Assembly: GCF_947179165.1 (NCBI RefSeq)
Contig: NC_077242.1
Span: 33,601,097-33,665,096, forward strand
DNA length: 64,000 nucleotides
Source: Solanum dulcamara
Taxonomy: Eukaryota; Streptophyta; Magnoliopsida; Solanales; Solanaceae
Direction of reading: 5' to 3'
The stretch's first letter is position 1, and every line of letters begins with the position of its first letter. Below are positions 19,715 to 33,681 of this stretch, one piece after another. The translations under genes were made by a program, and so were the position numbers. The notes under the pieces were generated by a model. The model had not been told where the DNA came from, searched no databases, and saw nothing but the letters and a program-made list of their open reading frames with translations.

Positions 19715-22363
19715 TGTCACGACCCAACCCCATAGGTCGTGACTGGTGTCCAAACTAGACACTCACGTACACCCCTGTTAACTATAGTAAACCACGCATA
19801 ATTTAGAACTTAAGGAAATAAAATGTTATTTCAAAACTGTCATATGTTCATATATTAACACAACCTGTCTCCCGAGGAGTCACAACTTATCAATAGGTAG
19901 CATAGTATATAAGCCGACGAGGCTGTCATAGCATGTGGGGTCATCCCGTGATAGACATATACGTTAGCCGACAAGGATGGCACTACGAAAGGAAACATCC
20001 CAAAACATAAGTCACACAATCCACACATATGTCTACAGACTTCTAAGAGTATCAATAGTACCATATGGCAGGACAGGGCCCCACCATACCCCTGAATAAA
20101 CACGTACATATACATAAGGGGTCTATACCAAAAGTCCAGGCTCTAAGACAAAGAAGCACTTCAAGATAGCTGGATAGGAATCCTAGACTGGCTGATCATC
20201 GAAGCTAGTACCTGTACCTACGGCATGAAACGTAGCCCCCTAAAGAGAGGGGGATCAGTACACAATATGTACTGAGTATGTAAAGCATGAAATACAATAG
20301 GAGAGATCATAACTGAAGTTGAGAGTCCAAGAGACAAGTAGAATAATCAAGAACACACTGTACTTGTTCCTTACGAAAAAAATTATGCATATCATTATCA
20401 TATATCGTACCTGTCACTATACGAGACTCGGTACCATAATGGTATCATTATATTATCATGTCATCATATACATATACTGTACTTGGCCATCTTGTAAGGG
20501 ACTCAGTGAATGAAATCGTGTACATGTATACCATACCTAGCCCATCATGGGACTCGGTGCCATAACCATATCATTGCACCATCGTGTCATCATATAGCGT
20601 ACCCAGCCTTCTAGGGAGGGACTCGGTGGATAATGTAGTAAATTGCGCAAGATAACATACCCAGCCTGGGACTCGATGAAAAAAGTAATACCAACATGCA
20701 CAAGCAGAGTAGTGAGTAACCATATACAAATTAAATCATCACCTAATACTCAATAGAACAATCATAATGAACTATCATTTGAAGATCAGAATAGTAATCA
20801 TCTCAAGTACCCTCTGAATGTCATTAGGGACCATATAAAATGGAGCCTCAGAAATCATAGACATGTATCAAGATAATGCTAAACAACTTATGGAATCAGA
20901 GACGTTTGTCATCATGGAGTCTTTAGAAATAGAAGCTTATACATCTATTTACTCTTCAATATATAGAAGGCTCGAGGGAAATAGCTCAACTACTTTAAGA
21001 GTTATACCATCAAGAAGTGAATAAGAGTCATGAATCATATTCGGAGCTTATGAATGGAATTACCCCCAAAGCTCATATCATATATCACTTATGTCTAAGA
21101 TATGCCAAAAGAAAAGAGGGATAACTTTACATACCTTTAGTGCTTATTCGCCACACGACACGTATATGCTGCTCGAAGCGTCTCCACCTATATTAAGATG
21201 TCAAGAACTATGCTTAAGTTACGTTAAGGTCCAAACTGTACTCTAACGTTAGTAACTCCTTTCTATAAAATTAGGCGATGTTTCCCTTATATTAAAATCA
21301 ACTTCATAATAACTAAGCCAACATTAAAACCCACATGTTCATATACTATAGCATATCGAGGCTATTTGAGAAAAAACTCGAAAACCTATCGGACAGCCCA
21401 CACGCTATACTGAATCATCCCACACATAACATTTGATCATAACCTATTAACACAACAGCTCGGCCAACATGCAACACCACGTGTAACTTTAGCTATTATT
21501 AATTTTCCGAGCTCAACAAGAACAACATAGTACCAAAACAGTCCCCAACACAGCCCAAATAGAAAGTTAACATTAATATATACAATTCTATTTACTATTA
21601 ACACATAATCCAAAGCCATAATAGCAAACAACAATCAATCCAATTTAGTTTACGCAATTTCGATTCTGCCCAAAAGTCTTACGAACACCTACAAATATAC
21701 CAAGCAAATCACATATGCTTTTCATATGCTATCTCATACAATATTTTTATCCAAATTCATGACTTATACTAGCCCACAAGAGACCACAACATCATTCATT
21801 CATGTGCAAAAAACCATGCTAATGTCACTACAAGTTCTGCAACAACCCACAAAATAACTACACGTATCCAGCTCTTACACGTGTTCATCCCATCTATGTA
21901 CCAACTAGCTACTACCATGTATCTTGGTGGGGTTTACTTAGTAGTTGCATCACCTACTTGCCTTTTTCATAAAATGCAGCCCACATATTCTAAGTAAGTG
22001 CATCACCTACTTAGTCTTTTTAGTAGGTTCGTAATCTAGTCTTATCTTAAGAACTTGTGTGATCTTTGCTACTTAAGCTCAACATGTACTCAAGTAGTGT
22101 AATTATGTAAGACATCTAAACCGGTAGCTTGAGCAAGTAGGTTGATTACCATGACTCATTATTTGTCCTCCAACTCCTTTCAAATCCTTCTAAACCTATT
22201 TCCAACCATCACTACTCACATAGAACTAGTCGATGTAAAATATGGGGCATTATATCCTCCCCTTCTTTGGATTATTTGGTAACGTCATGGATAACTTGGA
22301 TCACATGGAAACTTTAAAGAAGCTAAAAAAATGTTCCGATGTACAAAAGTATGGGGTATAACA
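19715..22363 (-). mobile_element. 3' LTR of element X
   Basis: Runs TGTCACGACCCAACCCCATA ... GTATGGGGTATAACA in plus-strand order, 2649 bp. Compared with the 5' LTR it retains ~640 bp that the partner lost (about 19870-20545) but lacks ~650 bp present there (about 49210-49900). Both LTRs thus carry different internal deletions. The short frames inside are chance openings. Confidence 0.85.
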
Positions 22364-22406
22364 TCCTTGCCCTCTTTAGAAGATTCATCCTCGAATGTTA
22401 AGCAAA

Positions 22407-22432
22407 CCCCCCCCCCCCCCCCCCCGCCCCCC
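22407..22432. repeat. Poly-C tract next to the 3' LTR of X
   Basis: Nineteen C, one G, then six C on the plus strand; a G-run on the element's coding strand. It lies between the pol stop and the LTR, upstream of the regular polypurine tract (TCTAAAGAGGGCAAGGA, read on the minus strand). It could form a G-quadruplex and is prone to length change and sequencing error. Confidence 0.9.
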
Positions 22433-22671
22433 TTCCAAGATCTTATACAGATTTTAGGGAAATCTCTTTTATTCCTACAACATATAGTTCCACCTATCAA
22501 TCAATGCAATAATTTTAAGAGCTTATATTACCTGTAGACATAGGGAATAAGTATGGATATTTGTTTTTTTTCCATCTCTTCTTCGGCTTCCCAGGTTATC
22601 TCTTCCCGATTATTATTTTGCAATAATACCTTGATGGAAGTCATGTCCCTAGTTCATAATCTTCTAATATA

Positions 22672-23176
22672 TCAATCTAAGATGGCGATAGGTTGTTCCT
22701 CATTAGATAACTCCTCTGTTACATAGGCATCATCTACGGGAAATATTCTGGATGGGTTGCCTATACATTTGCAGAGTATTAACACGTGAAAAATTGGATG
22801 TACTACTTCCAAATCAGATGGTAGTTCCAAATCATAGGCAACCCTTTTTACCCTATGAATGATCTGATAAGGGACAATGTACCTCGGTCCAAGTCTCCCT
22901 TTTTTGTTGAATCTCATAACACCTTTCATTGGTGGCACCTTCAAGAATACCCAATCCCCAACTTCAAACTCTAAGTCTTGACGTCGGTTATGTGTATATG
23001 ACTTATGTTGACTCTGGGCTGCTAACAATTTCTCCTGAATGAACTTTATTTTCTCAAAAGCTTGTTGAAATATGTCTAGGCCTACTAGGTTTAGTCGTAC
23101 AAACCTCAAACCAACCAATAGGTGATCTGCACTTTCTGCCATACAAAGATTCATATGGTGTTATTTGGATGCTAGA
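22672..23176 (-). pseudogene. Pol C-terminus of X (integrase C-terminal, GPY/F, chromodomain)
   Basis: This minus-strand frame begins at the P insertion site and continues the integrase cut at 43679. It contains AQSQHKSYTHNRRQDLEF, VGDWVFLKV and LGPRYIVPYQIIHRV (the GPY/F module), VAYDLELPS and HPIFHVLILCKC, then the QPIAILD start of a chromodomain. A stop at 22672 is followed by chromodomain-like coding in the same region (~22580-22670) with a TWEAEEEM-like block. GPY/F plus chromodomain guide integration to heterochromatin in chromoviruses. Relatives usually read this region as part of one long polyprotein. Confidence 0.85.
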
Positions 23177-26002
23177 TGTTATACCCCGTACTTTTGTACC
23201 TTGGAAGGTTCTTAAGCTTCTTAAGTTTCTTGATAGGCTCTTAAGTTTCTTGAAAGGTTCTTAAGCTTCTTAGAAGTCACCACGTGATCCAGATTATCTA
23301 TAACACTACCAAACAACTCTAAGGAAGGGAGAATGTGACACCCCATAGTAAGAAAGATTGGAAATATGGTTATAAGAATCCGGAAGAAGTTGGAGGCCAA
23401 GTAATGAGTCATAAGACTTGACTTACGTATGTAAGCTACCAACTTGAAAATCTTATATTCTTAAGCTACTTGAGTAAATATCAAGCTTACGTAGCAAGGA
23501 TTGCATAGGTTCGTAAAGTAAGATGAGATTACGAAACCATGAGGAGAAAAAGAGAGTGACACATAGAATCATGAGAGAGTGACACATGGAAGCAGCTAGA
23601 ATTTCCACGTGGCAGCAGCTACAGCAAGGGGTGGACCCCCCATATGCCACGTGGCAACCCATGAGTGGAGGAGGGGGTGTGTTGGCCCAATAAGGGCTTG
23701 ACACGTGTAACCACTTAGGAGATGACATGTGTCACCCCCAAGGTGGCCTATATATATATATATATATATATATGTTTTATGATCATCCTTATCCAAAGAA
23801 CTCATTCTTATCTCCAAGATAATTCTAGAAAAAAAAGAGAAGAGAAACTCTAGACTAGAGAGAGGGAACCACGGATTTGGAGCCAAAAAGGTAAGCCCTC
23901 CAATTTTGTTCCATAAATTAATTATATAGGGTATAAAATGAGGGTATGAAGGTTTAATTAATGTAAATTTATGGTTTCAATCAGCCCAAAAAGGATAGAA
24001 AACAGCCACGAAGTTTCAGTCGCGCTAGAAGAGCTTCCGAGGTGAATTTTGGTGAGTTTCGGACAAGGTAAGGCTTTCCCATTTAAATTGGAGTTTATGA
24101 TGTTTTTATGAGGTATATTACATGTCTTAAATGAGTCAGGAAGTGGAAAAATTGCATAAGGATGCTTGACGTTAAAAAGAAACTAAATTGAAGTCATTAG
24201 AGTTAAATCGAAGTCGAGTACTGTGTTGTGATTGTGGTGCTGCGGTTGTAGCTGGTTTGATTGTGTGTTGCAGAGATGGAAAGTGTTATAATAATGGTGT
24301 GGGTGCTTCTTATTTCAGCCATACGACCCTCTGTTTCATATAGTTAAAGGTTTTACGAAACAAAGGTTAAAAACTCTATTTTGGTATCGTAGTTTTGAGC
24401 GAGTTGGTTGGAGTTTATATTGTGTAATTTTAAAGTGATTTAACTTGTATATATGATGTTGGTTGTTGTTTTTGGTTGTATGTTTTAATTAAGAATGTAG
24501 TTGAAAGTTTGTATAGGGCAAGTTATAAGGGAGATGATGCCCGATTTCTGATAACTTCAAAACTAGTAATAAACTAGTCGAGGGAAATAAATAAGAAAAC
24601 GATTCCTATGGATACTTGGTTGTAGAGTTTGAAATTGGAAAGTGAAAGGTTATTAACCGTAGTATTGCATTCATGTTAAATAGGTTCAAAAGACGATGAA
24701 GCAAACGTGATTTAGAGTAATCCATAAAAGGTATGTGAAGCTACCTTCTTTCTCTTGGCATGTTTTTGGCATAAGTATATAAAGATGTCCCTTATTTCTT
24801 TTGGCATGTCTTAGGATTAAGTAAGGATTAATATGAGATTTGGGGGTAATTCCATTCATAAGTATCGAGGGTGATTCATGATTCCTGTTCTTAGAGATTC
24901 TCCGATAGTTAATCTCCTTGACTTTGATAAGTTATTTTGTATCATCTTGATTCATGCCTATGATTTCTAAGGCTCTTTTGATATGATCAATAGTGATATT
25001 TGAGGGATGGTTGAGATGACTATCGTCCTGATTTTCAAATGACAATTCATTTTTATTACTTTATCGAGTCTTTGACAATGTTTTAAATTGCATTTATTTT
25101 CTCACTACTCTACTCGTGGATGCCTCAATGCTTCTTTCACTGAGCCCAAGCCAGGATATGTTATCAAGCGTACTTCTTTGCATTGTTTGTCGTGCCCCAA
25201 GGTGAGGGGACAGGTATGAAATGTACATGGGTTATGGTGTATGTTATGCCATGTACACATATGCTGATGTCTGATGATATGATATGATATGGCCACCTTA
25301 TATGATATGATTTGTTACGGCGATGTTTCCTACTTTAGAGTATGTTGTGATGTGGTACATGTGACAGGAGGGCGACCACGTTTTGTTCACCAAGTCCCCT
25401 AATGGGGCCGGATATGACATATATTTTTTCGCATGCATTATCTATGTTTGTGATAAGTATTTTGACATTCTGGATATTTTGCTCATTTTCTGTACAGTCT
25501 GTTCTGGTTATGACTTTATTTATTACAGTCCATGCTTTACATATTTAGTACATTTTCCATACTGACCCCCTTTCCTCGGGGGATGTATTACATGCCCGCA
25601 GGTACAGACGTTTGAGTTGCCGATCCGCTTGCTTAAGACATGCACTCTGCTGTTTGACAGTGCTCCTTTGTCCAGAGCCCATATTTTGGTAATTACCTTT
25701 CTGTAGCCTATATGTATATGTTTGTCAAGGGTATGATGGGGCCCTGTCCTGTCATACGATTATGCTATCATTCTGTAGAGGTCTGTAGATATGTATTTGT
25801 GGGTTCTGTATATGTTTTGGGCTTTTGTGTTCCGTGACGGCCTTATCGGTTTTTATTAGTTGTATCTATTTTCGTGCGCTATCTAGTGACCTAAATTAAT
25901 TTCTATATTTTTTTATTCTGCTAGTATACTAATTTGGGCTAAGGATACGTATGGGTGTCCAACTCGGGCACGAGTCGCAGCCTACGAGATTGGGTAGTGA
26001 AA
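23177..26002 (+). mobile_element. 5' LTR of element P
   Basis: Begins TGTTATACCCCGTACTTTTG and ends GGGTAGTGAAA (terminal CA decayed to AA), 2826 bp. It contains a TA microsatellite (23749-23772). Close in sequence to the 3' LTR: for example the paired starts of both LTRs share GTTATACCCCGTACTTTT and GGAAGGTTCTTAAGCTTCTTAA. Confidence 0.9.
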
Positions 26003-26005
26003 AAG

Positions 26006-26017
26006 TGGTATTAGAGC
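26006..26017 (+). promoter_or_regulatory. Primer-binding site of P
   Basis: TGGTATTAGAGC, one mismatch from the tRNA-iMet complement, three bases after the LTR end. It proves that the LTR to its left is a 5' LTR and fixes the element's orientation. Confidence 0.9.
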
Positions 26018-26198
26018 GGTCCTTCCTTGGAGTATCTACAGACCGTGTCTAGTAGAGTCTTGTTTATAGGTGTGTTACATGCCACATCTACAAATAGGAG
26101 GCTATAAGATATTTAGGAAGTTACCTTTCTTTCATATCTAAGATCGTGTGATAGATCCAAGTCATAGGAAAACTACTTATATTAACCTTGGATGTTAT

Positions 26199-28808
26199 TG
26201 TCATGACCCAATTCTGTAGGCCATGACTGGTGCCCGAGTTGGGCACCCATACATACACTTAGCCCCACTTAGCGTGTTAGAATAATGGACAAAAGTAGAA
26301 GTCAAGAAGGGGTCGCTAGAGAGCACATAAGAATAGATATAGCACAAGAGGGCCATTAAGGCCATCACAAAACACAAAGCCCAAAACATATATGCATAAC
26401 CCACATCATAAGTCTATAGACCTCTACAGAACAATAGCCTAGTCATATGATAGGACAGGGGCCCATCGTACCCTTAACCAACATGAACAAATATACAACA
26501 GAAAAGTTAGTACCAAAATAGGGCTCCGGACAAAGAAGCACTGCCAACCAACAGGGTGGATGTCCTAAGCGAGCGGATCAGCAAACTAAGCGTCTGTACC
26601 TGCGGGCATGTAACATAGCCCCCGAAGAAAAGGGGTCAGTACAAATAATGTACCAAGTATGTAAAGCATAAACTATAATAAGTAAAGTCATTACTAGAAC
26701 AAAAGGTGCAAATATGAGCAAAATATCAAGAATATCAAAATGTTTTCCATAACCACAGATAATATATGCAGAAAAACATATGCCATATCCATCCCCATTA
26801 TGGGACTCGGTGAACAAAACGTGGTCACCACCCCGTCACTGGCGCCACAGCACAGCATACATCCAGAGTAGAGAATATCTCCATAACAAATCATATCATA
26901 TCAGATGGCCATATCATATCATATCATATGTGTACATGGCACATCATAACTCGATAAAAACCATGTACAGGTCATACCTACCCCCTCATGTCAGGGCACG
27001 GCGAACAATGCAGAGAAGTACGCATGATAACAAAACCTGACCCAGGCTCAGTGAAGGAAGCATTGAGGCACCCACGAGTGGAGTAGTGAGTTATATCAAG
27101 TACCTTTTCAATATAACTATGAGTTATATCAAAATAGAAATTTTGGAATCATATACACGTATCTAGGCACGATAAAATATCCTTTAGAAAATCAAGAAGT
27201 TGGCCATCCTAGCGGCTCTACGAATAGGAACTTCCTTGGAATCATATAAAAGTCATATACTTGTTTCATAAAAACCATGCCAAAAAGTAATATTAGCTTT
27301 ATATACTTATGTCAAAACATGCCAAGAGAAAAAAATAAGCTTTACATACTTACGCCAAGGACATGCCAAAAGAAGGAACGGTTAGCTTTACATACCTCTT
27401 ACGAATTACCCCTAATACGTTCACCTCTTCGTCTCTTGAACCTATTTAACATGAAATTAATACTATGGTTAATGACCTTTCACTTTTCAATTCCAACTCT
27501 ACAACCAAGTCTCTATAGAGGCCATTTCCTTATCCATTTCCCTCGACTAGTTCATTACTAGTTCCTAAGTTATCGAAAATCAGGCAGCATCTCCCCTATA
27601 ACTTCAACATCCTCAAGATTTCCACTCTGCCATCATGTCAAAAACCATATCAACCACAACCAGAATCATATATACAAGTAAATCACTTCAACATTACTTA
27701 ATACAACTCCAAACCACTAGCTCAAAACTACGATATCAAAATAGAGTTTTTATATTTTTATTACGCAAAATCTTTAACCATACCAAATGGAAGGTCGTGT
27801 GGCTGCAACCAGAATCACCCACACCCTTTTTAAAATACTTTAAATCCCTTCAACATGAAACCCAACCAGCCGCACCTGGAGCACCAAAACGACAACCCAC
27901 TACTCGACTTCGATTTAGCTATAACCACTTCAATTTAGTTTGTTTCTAACATCAATCATCCTTATGCAATTTTTCCATTTCCAACCTTATTTAAGACATG
28001 TAATATACATTATATAAACGTCATAAACTCCAATCTGATAGAGAAAACTTTACCTTACCAGAAACTCGCCAAAATGTTCCAGAACTTTACCTCGGAATTT
28101 CCTTTAGCGCAGCTAAAACTTCGGGGCTGTTTGTTAACATTTTGGGGCTGCTCCAAACCATAAATGTAAATTAAAAACACCATAATACCCTTTTGGTATA
28201 CCCTAGATAATTAATTCACGGAACAGAATTGGAGAACTTACCTTTTTCTCCCCAAAACCGTAGCTCTCTCTCTCTAGCTCAAGGTTTCTTTTTCTTCTTC
28301 TCTTTTCTAGAACTCTCTTGAAGAAGATGACTTATGGGATAAGCATGAGGGAAATAAGTCATAAAACATATATATATATAGGACACCTTAGGGGGTGAGA
28401 CATGTCAACACCTCATAGAGCCAATGCACTATCTCCTCCACTTAGGGGATGCCACATGGCATGTGGGGGCCTACCCTCTTGCTGCAGCTTCTTCCACGTA
28501 GCACTCTCCCCTTCTCCTCGTGGGTTTGTAATCTCTCCTTATTTTATGAATCTATGTAATTCTTGCTATGTAAGCTTGGTATGTACTCAAGTAGCTTAAG
28601 TGTGTAAGATTTCCAAGTGGTAGCTTACGTAAATAAGTCGAGTCCTACAACTCATTACTTGGCCTCCAATTCCTTCTGGATTCCTATAATTTTATTTCCA
28701 ATCTTCCCTGCCATGGGGTATCACATTCTCCTTTCCTTAGAGTTGTTTGATAGCGTTATATCTTATCCGGCTCACATGGTAACTTCTAAGAAGCTTTCAA
28801 GAACTTAG
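26199..28808 (-). mobile_element. 3' LTR of Q, distal part
   Basis: Starts TGTCATGACCCAATTCTGTA, parallel to the start of the 5' LTR at 36057 (TGTCATGACTCAACTACATA). The match continues through CAAGAGGG and CATATCATATCATATGTGTACATGGC. At 28808 it is cut by solo LTR S and resumes at 33495. Confidence 0.9.
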
Positions 28809-31800
28809 TGTCACGACCCAACCTAGTAGGACGTGACGGATGCCCGAACTGGACACTCGCATGTACCCTTGCTTACTATAAGGAAACCTGTCTCCTATTT
28901 GAGTCATAGTGTGCCAACAGGCAAGACAACATACATAAGCCGATGAGGCTATGGTAACATATAGGAACAATTGTTCACACATACATATACAACCCACATA
29001 CATGTCCACAGACCTCTAAGAGTAAAAAGATACAGAAACAAAAGGTGGGACAGGGCCTCCGTCGTACCTCTGAATAAACAACTATATACATTATACGATC
29101 AGCACCAAAAGTTAGGCTCCAGAATAGTGTAGCACTTCCGACATAGATGAGTGGGAGTCCTAAGCTGGCGGATCTCAAAAGTAAGCATTTGTACCTGCGG
29201 TCATGAAATGCAGCCACCCCTCCCCCGAAGAAAGGGAGGTCAGTACAATATATGTACTGAGTATGTAAAACATAACACATCATAGCTAAGACCATAACTA
29301 AAACAAGGATGCAGGGGAAAAGTGTAATAATTAACAAATTAATGTACCTGTACCTTAGGACACGTAGTCATATACATCATCATACACTGTGCCTGGTTCA
29401 CTAAGGAACTCGGTATCATAACTATTTCCTCATATTACCATATCACCATATCATCATCCCCTTTCATCACATAAATTATTTTATCAGGTCATCATATACG
29501 GCATTATATCATCGCATACGGCATAATCTTATCGTATATGTCATCATAGTACATCTGGTCCACTATGGGGCTCAGAGTCACAAGTGTATCCCTATATTTT
29601 CACATGCATGCCTACATAAGTATCCGGCCTTTTAGTGAGGGACTCGGTGAAAGAGTAGTGTACATAACGTACCATACCTGCCCCTTTATGGGACTCAGTG
29701 CCATCATCACATAGTAAAATATACTAAGGAATATTTGGCCCGATCCATAATTTAAAACAATGCCGAGGAACGTACGATCCGATCCATATTTTCATCATAT
29801 CATTATATATATATATATATATATCCATCCTGAGACTCGATGAATAACTTCATCACATACGACATCATCATATGCTTTACTTCATCATATATGACATTTT
29901 ATCATCATATACTTCATACATATATATACATATCCGGCCCGGGACTCGGTGAAAGAGTAATAAAGCAGCACACGATAATGTTCCCGGCCCATCATGAGAC
30001 ATGGTGAAAAAAGGGTTATCGTATGCACGAGTAGAGTAGTGAGAAACCATATGCAATTTACATCATTATCTAAGACTCAATGAAATAGTCAAGTGAACCA
30101 TCACTCGAAGACCAGAGTAATATTCATCTTAAGTACCTTCTAAACATCGTTAGGGATCATATCAATTGGAGTCTTCGGAATCGTAGACATGTACCGAGAC
30201 AAGGTTAATCGGCTTATGAAATTAGAGACGTTTGACATCATAGAGATCTTAGGAATAAGAGCTTACACATTCAAATACTATTCATCATATAGAAGACTCG
30301 AGGGTAGTAGTTCGACTACTTGAGATCTTTAATATCAAGAGGTGAATAAGAATTATAGTTCCTACTTCACATGCATCCGATTACTATTTCATATGTAGAA
30401 GGCTCGAGGGTGATAGTTCATCTACCTTAAGAGCCTTAACACTCAGAAGTGAACAAGAATTATGAATCATAAATCATGTTCAGAGCTCATGAATAGAATT
30501 ACTCCAAGCTTCATATACATATCATTCATAACTTACATCTAAGACATGCCAAAAGAAAAAAAGAATAGCTCTACATACTTATGCCAAAACATGCCAAGAG
30601 AAAGAAGGGCTTCACATACCTCTTTAGGGATTAATTGTAACCCAGCTTGCCTCGATGTCTCCTTAACCTATTTAACATGAAAGTAACACTAATATTAATA
30701 ACATTTCATTTTCAAATTTCCAAATCTACACCCAAGTATGCATAGGAATCATTTCCTTATCCATTTCCCTCGACTAGTTTATTACTAGTTCTGAAGTTAC
30801 CGAAAATCGGGCAGCATCTCCCCTATAACTTGCCCTATCCAACTGCTAATCTTATCAGCCATATTTTCAACAACAACCAGCATCTATATATACAATCAAA
30901 TCACCTCAACATTACTCAATACAACTCAAAACAACTAGCTCAAAACTACGATACCGAAATAGAGATTTTAGCCTTTATTATGTAAAACCTTTAACCATAC
31001 GAAATGGAGGGTCGTGTGGCTTCAAACAGCAGTATCCATACCTATTTTAGGACACTTTCCATCCCTGAAACACACAACCAAATCAGCTTCAACCGCATAG
31101 CCACAATCACAACACACTACTCGACCTCGATTTAACTATAACGACTTCAACTTAGTTTGTCTTTAACGTCAAGTATCCTTATGCAATTTTTCCACCTCTA
31201 GCCCCTTTTTATACATTTAATATACCTCATAAAAACATAATAAACTCCAATTTGAAATGTAAAATCTTACCTTTCCCGAACCTCGCCAAACTCAGCAAAA
31301 CATGCCTCGGAAGTTCCTTTAGCGCAACTAAAACATTGTGGATGCTTGCTAACGTTTTGGTGCTGCTCCAAACCATAAATTTACATTAATAACATATTCA
31401 TAACATCGTGGTATAACCTAGATAATTAATTCACAGAACAAAATCGAATACTTACCTCTTTTTTCTTCCCAAATCCGAGCTGTCTCTCTCCATCTAGTTC
31501 TAAGTTTCTCTTCTCTTCTTCTTTCTAGAATTTTCTTGAATGGTTTTTTTTTATGAAAATGAAACTTTAAGGATAAGTATGACTTAAAATTCATCAACCA
31601 TGTATAAATATAGGCCACCCTAGGGAGTGACATGTGTCATCCCCTAAGTGGTGACACATGTCAGGGGCTAAGTGGTGACACGTGTCAAGCCCTCATTGGG
31701 CCAAAACATCCCTTCCTCCTACCATAGGATTCCATATGGAAGGTGGGGTCCACCCCCTTTATCCAACTGCTGCCACGTGGTACTCTCCCTTGCTGCTATG

Positions 31801-32039
31801 TGGCACTCTTTCATGCCTCCACGTGTCACTCTCTCTTCCTCCTCGTGGGTTCGTAATCTCGTCTTACTTTATGAACCTATGTAATTCTTGCCACGTAATC
31901 TTGGTATGTACTCAAGTAGCTTAAGTATGTAAGATTTCCAATTTGGTATCTTATGTAAGTAAGTCGAGTCCTACGACTCATTATTTGGTCTCCAACTTCT
32001 TTTGGATTCTTACAACGCTATTTCCAATCTTCCCTATCA

Positions 32040-33378
32040 TGAGGTGTCACATTTTCCCTTCTTTAGAGTTGTTTGATAGCGTTATGGACTATCTCTATCT
32101 TTCGACATCTCATCTCTATAATAGAGATAATAGTGGGTGGAGAATCCTTGTGTATTCTACTGGTATAGAATCTTTGTGTATTACTAGGAAGGCGGGAAAC
32201 GTCCGTCTAGCGGTCATGGGAAAGCCAAAACTTGTATATAATAAGTCAATACTGGGTCGTGAACGGAGCGATAGCTTCACTCTTAACCCGCATTATCTGA
32301 GAAAGGCATAGAAAGAATTCCCTCATCCCGACTCAGCTTCTCTCTCCGATACAGGAAATCTAACAATTCCTATTCTTACTAACCTTTTTGCCTAGCGTCT
32401 TTCCGATATATTGAATTATCATCCCTAATCTAAGATAGCGTGATGCCACCAACAGTCGATTTATTAGACTGCTCCCCTTAATTGAATCTCCAGGCCTGCC
32501 AAAGACTGCCCACTTACAAAATAGGCCTAAGCCTATGCCAATGGACTCGTGACATCCATGCACTGAGTCGTCAAATGACGCACGTTAAGAAGACCCAAGC
32601 CTACATGCACGGGCCCATCCCACAAAGTCCTACAAATTCAGACTCGGGCCTGTCAAGCCTGCTTTCCTCGATCCAAGCCCGGTGAAAAAAAAAGCATAAG
32701 AAGAGTCCGATAATGGCCGGTCTTTAAAGGCCCTTAAGAAAGAGGCTTAAGTCATCGATTCCAATCCGATAACGCTTTTCTTTTTATTGGTATGCCACTC
32801 CGCGAGCAAGGAGCGAGCTAAGTAAATCTTACCTGAAAATGAGTGAGATTCGATTCTTTTTCCTTTGTCCTTTTTGTTTTGTCATTTTCTTTTCTCTATG
32901 ATCCCAATTATTATATAATAGAAACTATAAGAATCCCAAAACTTCACATAATACGTATCATTACATTAGAGTCTCAATTTTTTTTTCAATTTCTAAACAA
33001 CTATCGTTTGTGAATGTAGGTTGTGTCGGGGATATACTGTGGCTAGTAAGTCATTTCGTTTACATTTTATTCAACGAGACCGAAAACATAGCAATGATTT
33101 GTTTTATGGACAGTTATATTATTTCCAGCCCAAATGAGGTAGTGCCTAATGTCACCGGGAGCGAGTTGGTAGGGGGGCCTGAGATCTTGAGAATGGATCA
33201 AGGAAATCCTGATGCTCCGCCAGCCATTCCTCATGCTGAACAGACTATGGGGGATCTGGATCTAGCCTTGCGATTGGGGCCGCCGAGCCCAACAAAAGAG
33301 GCTCTCGAAAGAGAGCTTTCGACCTGAGGTGTCACATTTTCCCTTCTTTAGAGTTGTTTGATAGCGTTATGGACTATC
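32040..33378. other. Organelle-like insert (probable NUMT) flanked by a 54-bp duplication
   Basis: Within S, the 54 bp TGAGGTGTCACATTTTCC...GGACTATC occur at 32040-32093 and again at 33325-33378 with no mismatch that I see. The 1231 bp between (32094-33324) are unlike any LTR here. They have higher GC, phrases such as GGCGGGAAACGTCCGTCTAG and CTCCGCGAGCAAGGAGCGAG, and a 105-codon + frame (33010-33327). The texture resembles plant mitochondrial intergenic DNA, hence a probable nuclear copy of mitochondrial DNA. That origin is a judgement from composition, not an alignment. The long flanking duplication suggests staggered-break repair. Confidence 0.6.
33010..33327 (+). CDS. Open frame in the organelle-like insert
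   Basis: Frame of 105 codons; the C-terminal half is Pro/Glu/Leu-rich (MDQGNPDAPPAIPHAEQ, LALRLGPPSPTKEALEREL), with codon use and GC unlike the surrounding transposons. It reads as if from a mitochondrial ORF or a presequence-like extension, but I cannot name it. The last codons run to the edge of the insert, so the frame is truncated by integration. Expression from a nuclear locus is unlikely. Confidence 0.35.
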   Translation: MNVGCVGDILWLVSHFVYILFNETENIAMICFMDSYIISSPNEVVPNVTGSELVGGPEILRMDQGNPDAPPAIPHAEQTMGDLDLALRLGPPSPTKEALERELST

Positions 33379-33494
33379 CGGCTCCCATGTTAAATTCTAA
33401 GAAGCTTAAGAAGCTTTAAGAAGCTTTAAGAAACTTAAGAATCCTTCCAAAAACTTAAGAACCTTTCCAAGGTACAAAAGTACGGGGTGTAACA

Positions 33495-33654
33495 CTTAGG
33501 AATCTTTCAAGAAACTTAAGAAGCTTTTAGAAGCTTTAAGAAACTTTAGGAAACCTTAAGAAACTTAAGAGGTTTACCATCCTTCCATGAAACTTAAGAG
33601 CCTTTCAAGAGACTTAAGAAAGCGTTCCAAGGTACAAAAGTACGGGGTGTAACA
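33495..33654 (-). mobile_element. 3' LTR of Q, proximal part
   Basis: Resumes with CTTAGGAATCTTTCAAG after S and ends GTACGGGGTGTAACA. A polypurine tract (minus-strand CTAAAGGGGGGAAAGA, ~33655-33670) lies next to it on the internal side. Confidence 0.9.
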
Positions 33655-33681
33655 TCTTTCCCCCCTTTAGAACATTCGTCC

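Larger units (their letters stand above)
28809..33494 (-). mobile_element. Solo LTR S, inserted in the 3' LTR of Q
   Basis: A single minus-orientation LTR starting TGTCACGACCCAACCTAGTA and ending GTACGGGGTGTAACA, flanked by the perfect duplication CTTAG (28804-28808, 33495-33499). The unoccupied site is visible in the other Q LTR at 38897-38912 (CAAGAACTTAGGAATC). No internal sequence or second LTR exists, so the element collapsed by LTR-LTR recombination. Minus the organelle-like insert and its duplication it is ~3.4 kb. TA microsatellites occur at ~29808-29824. Confidence 0.92.

Noticed and set aside
22285..22537. Frames with poly-Gly or poly-Pro runs
   Set aside because: Translation of the poly-C tract next to the X LTR.
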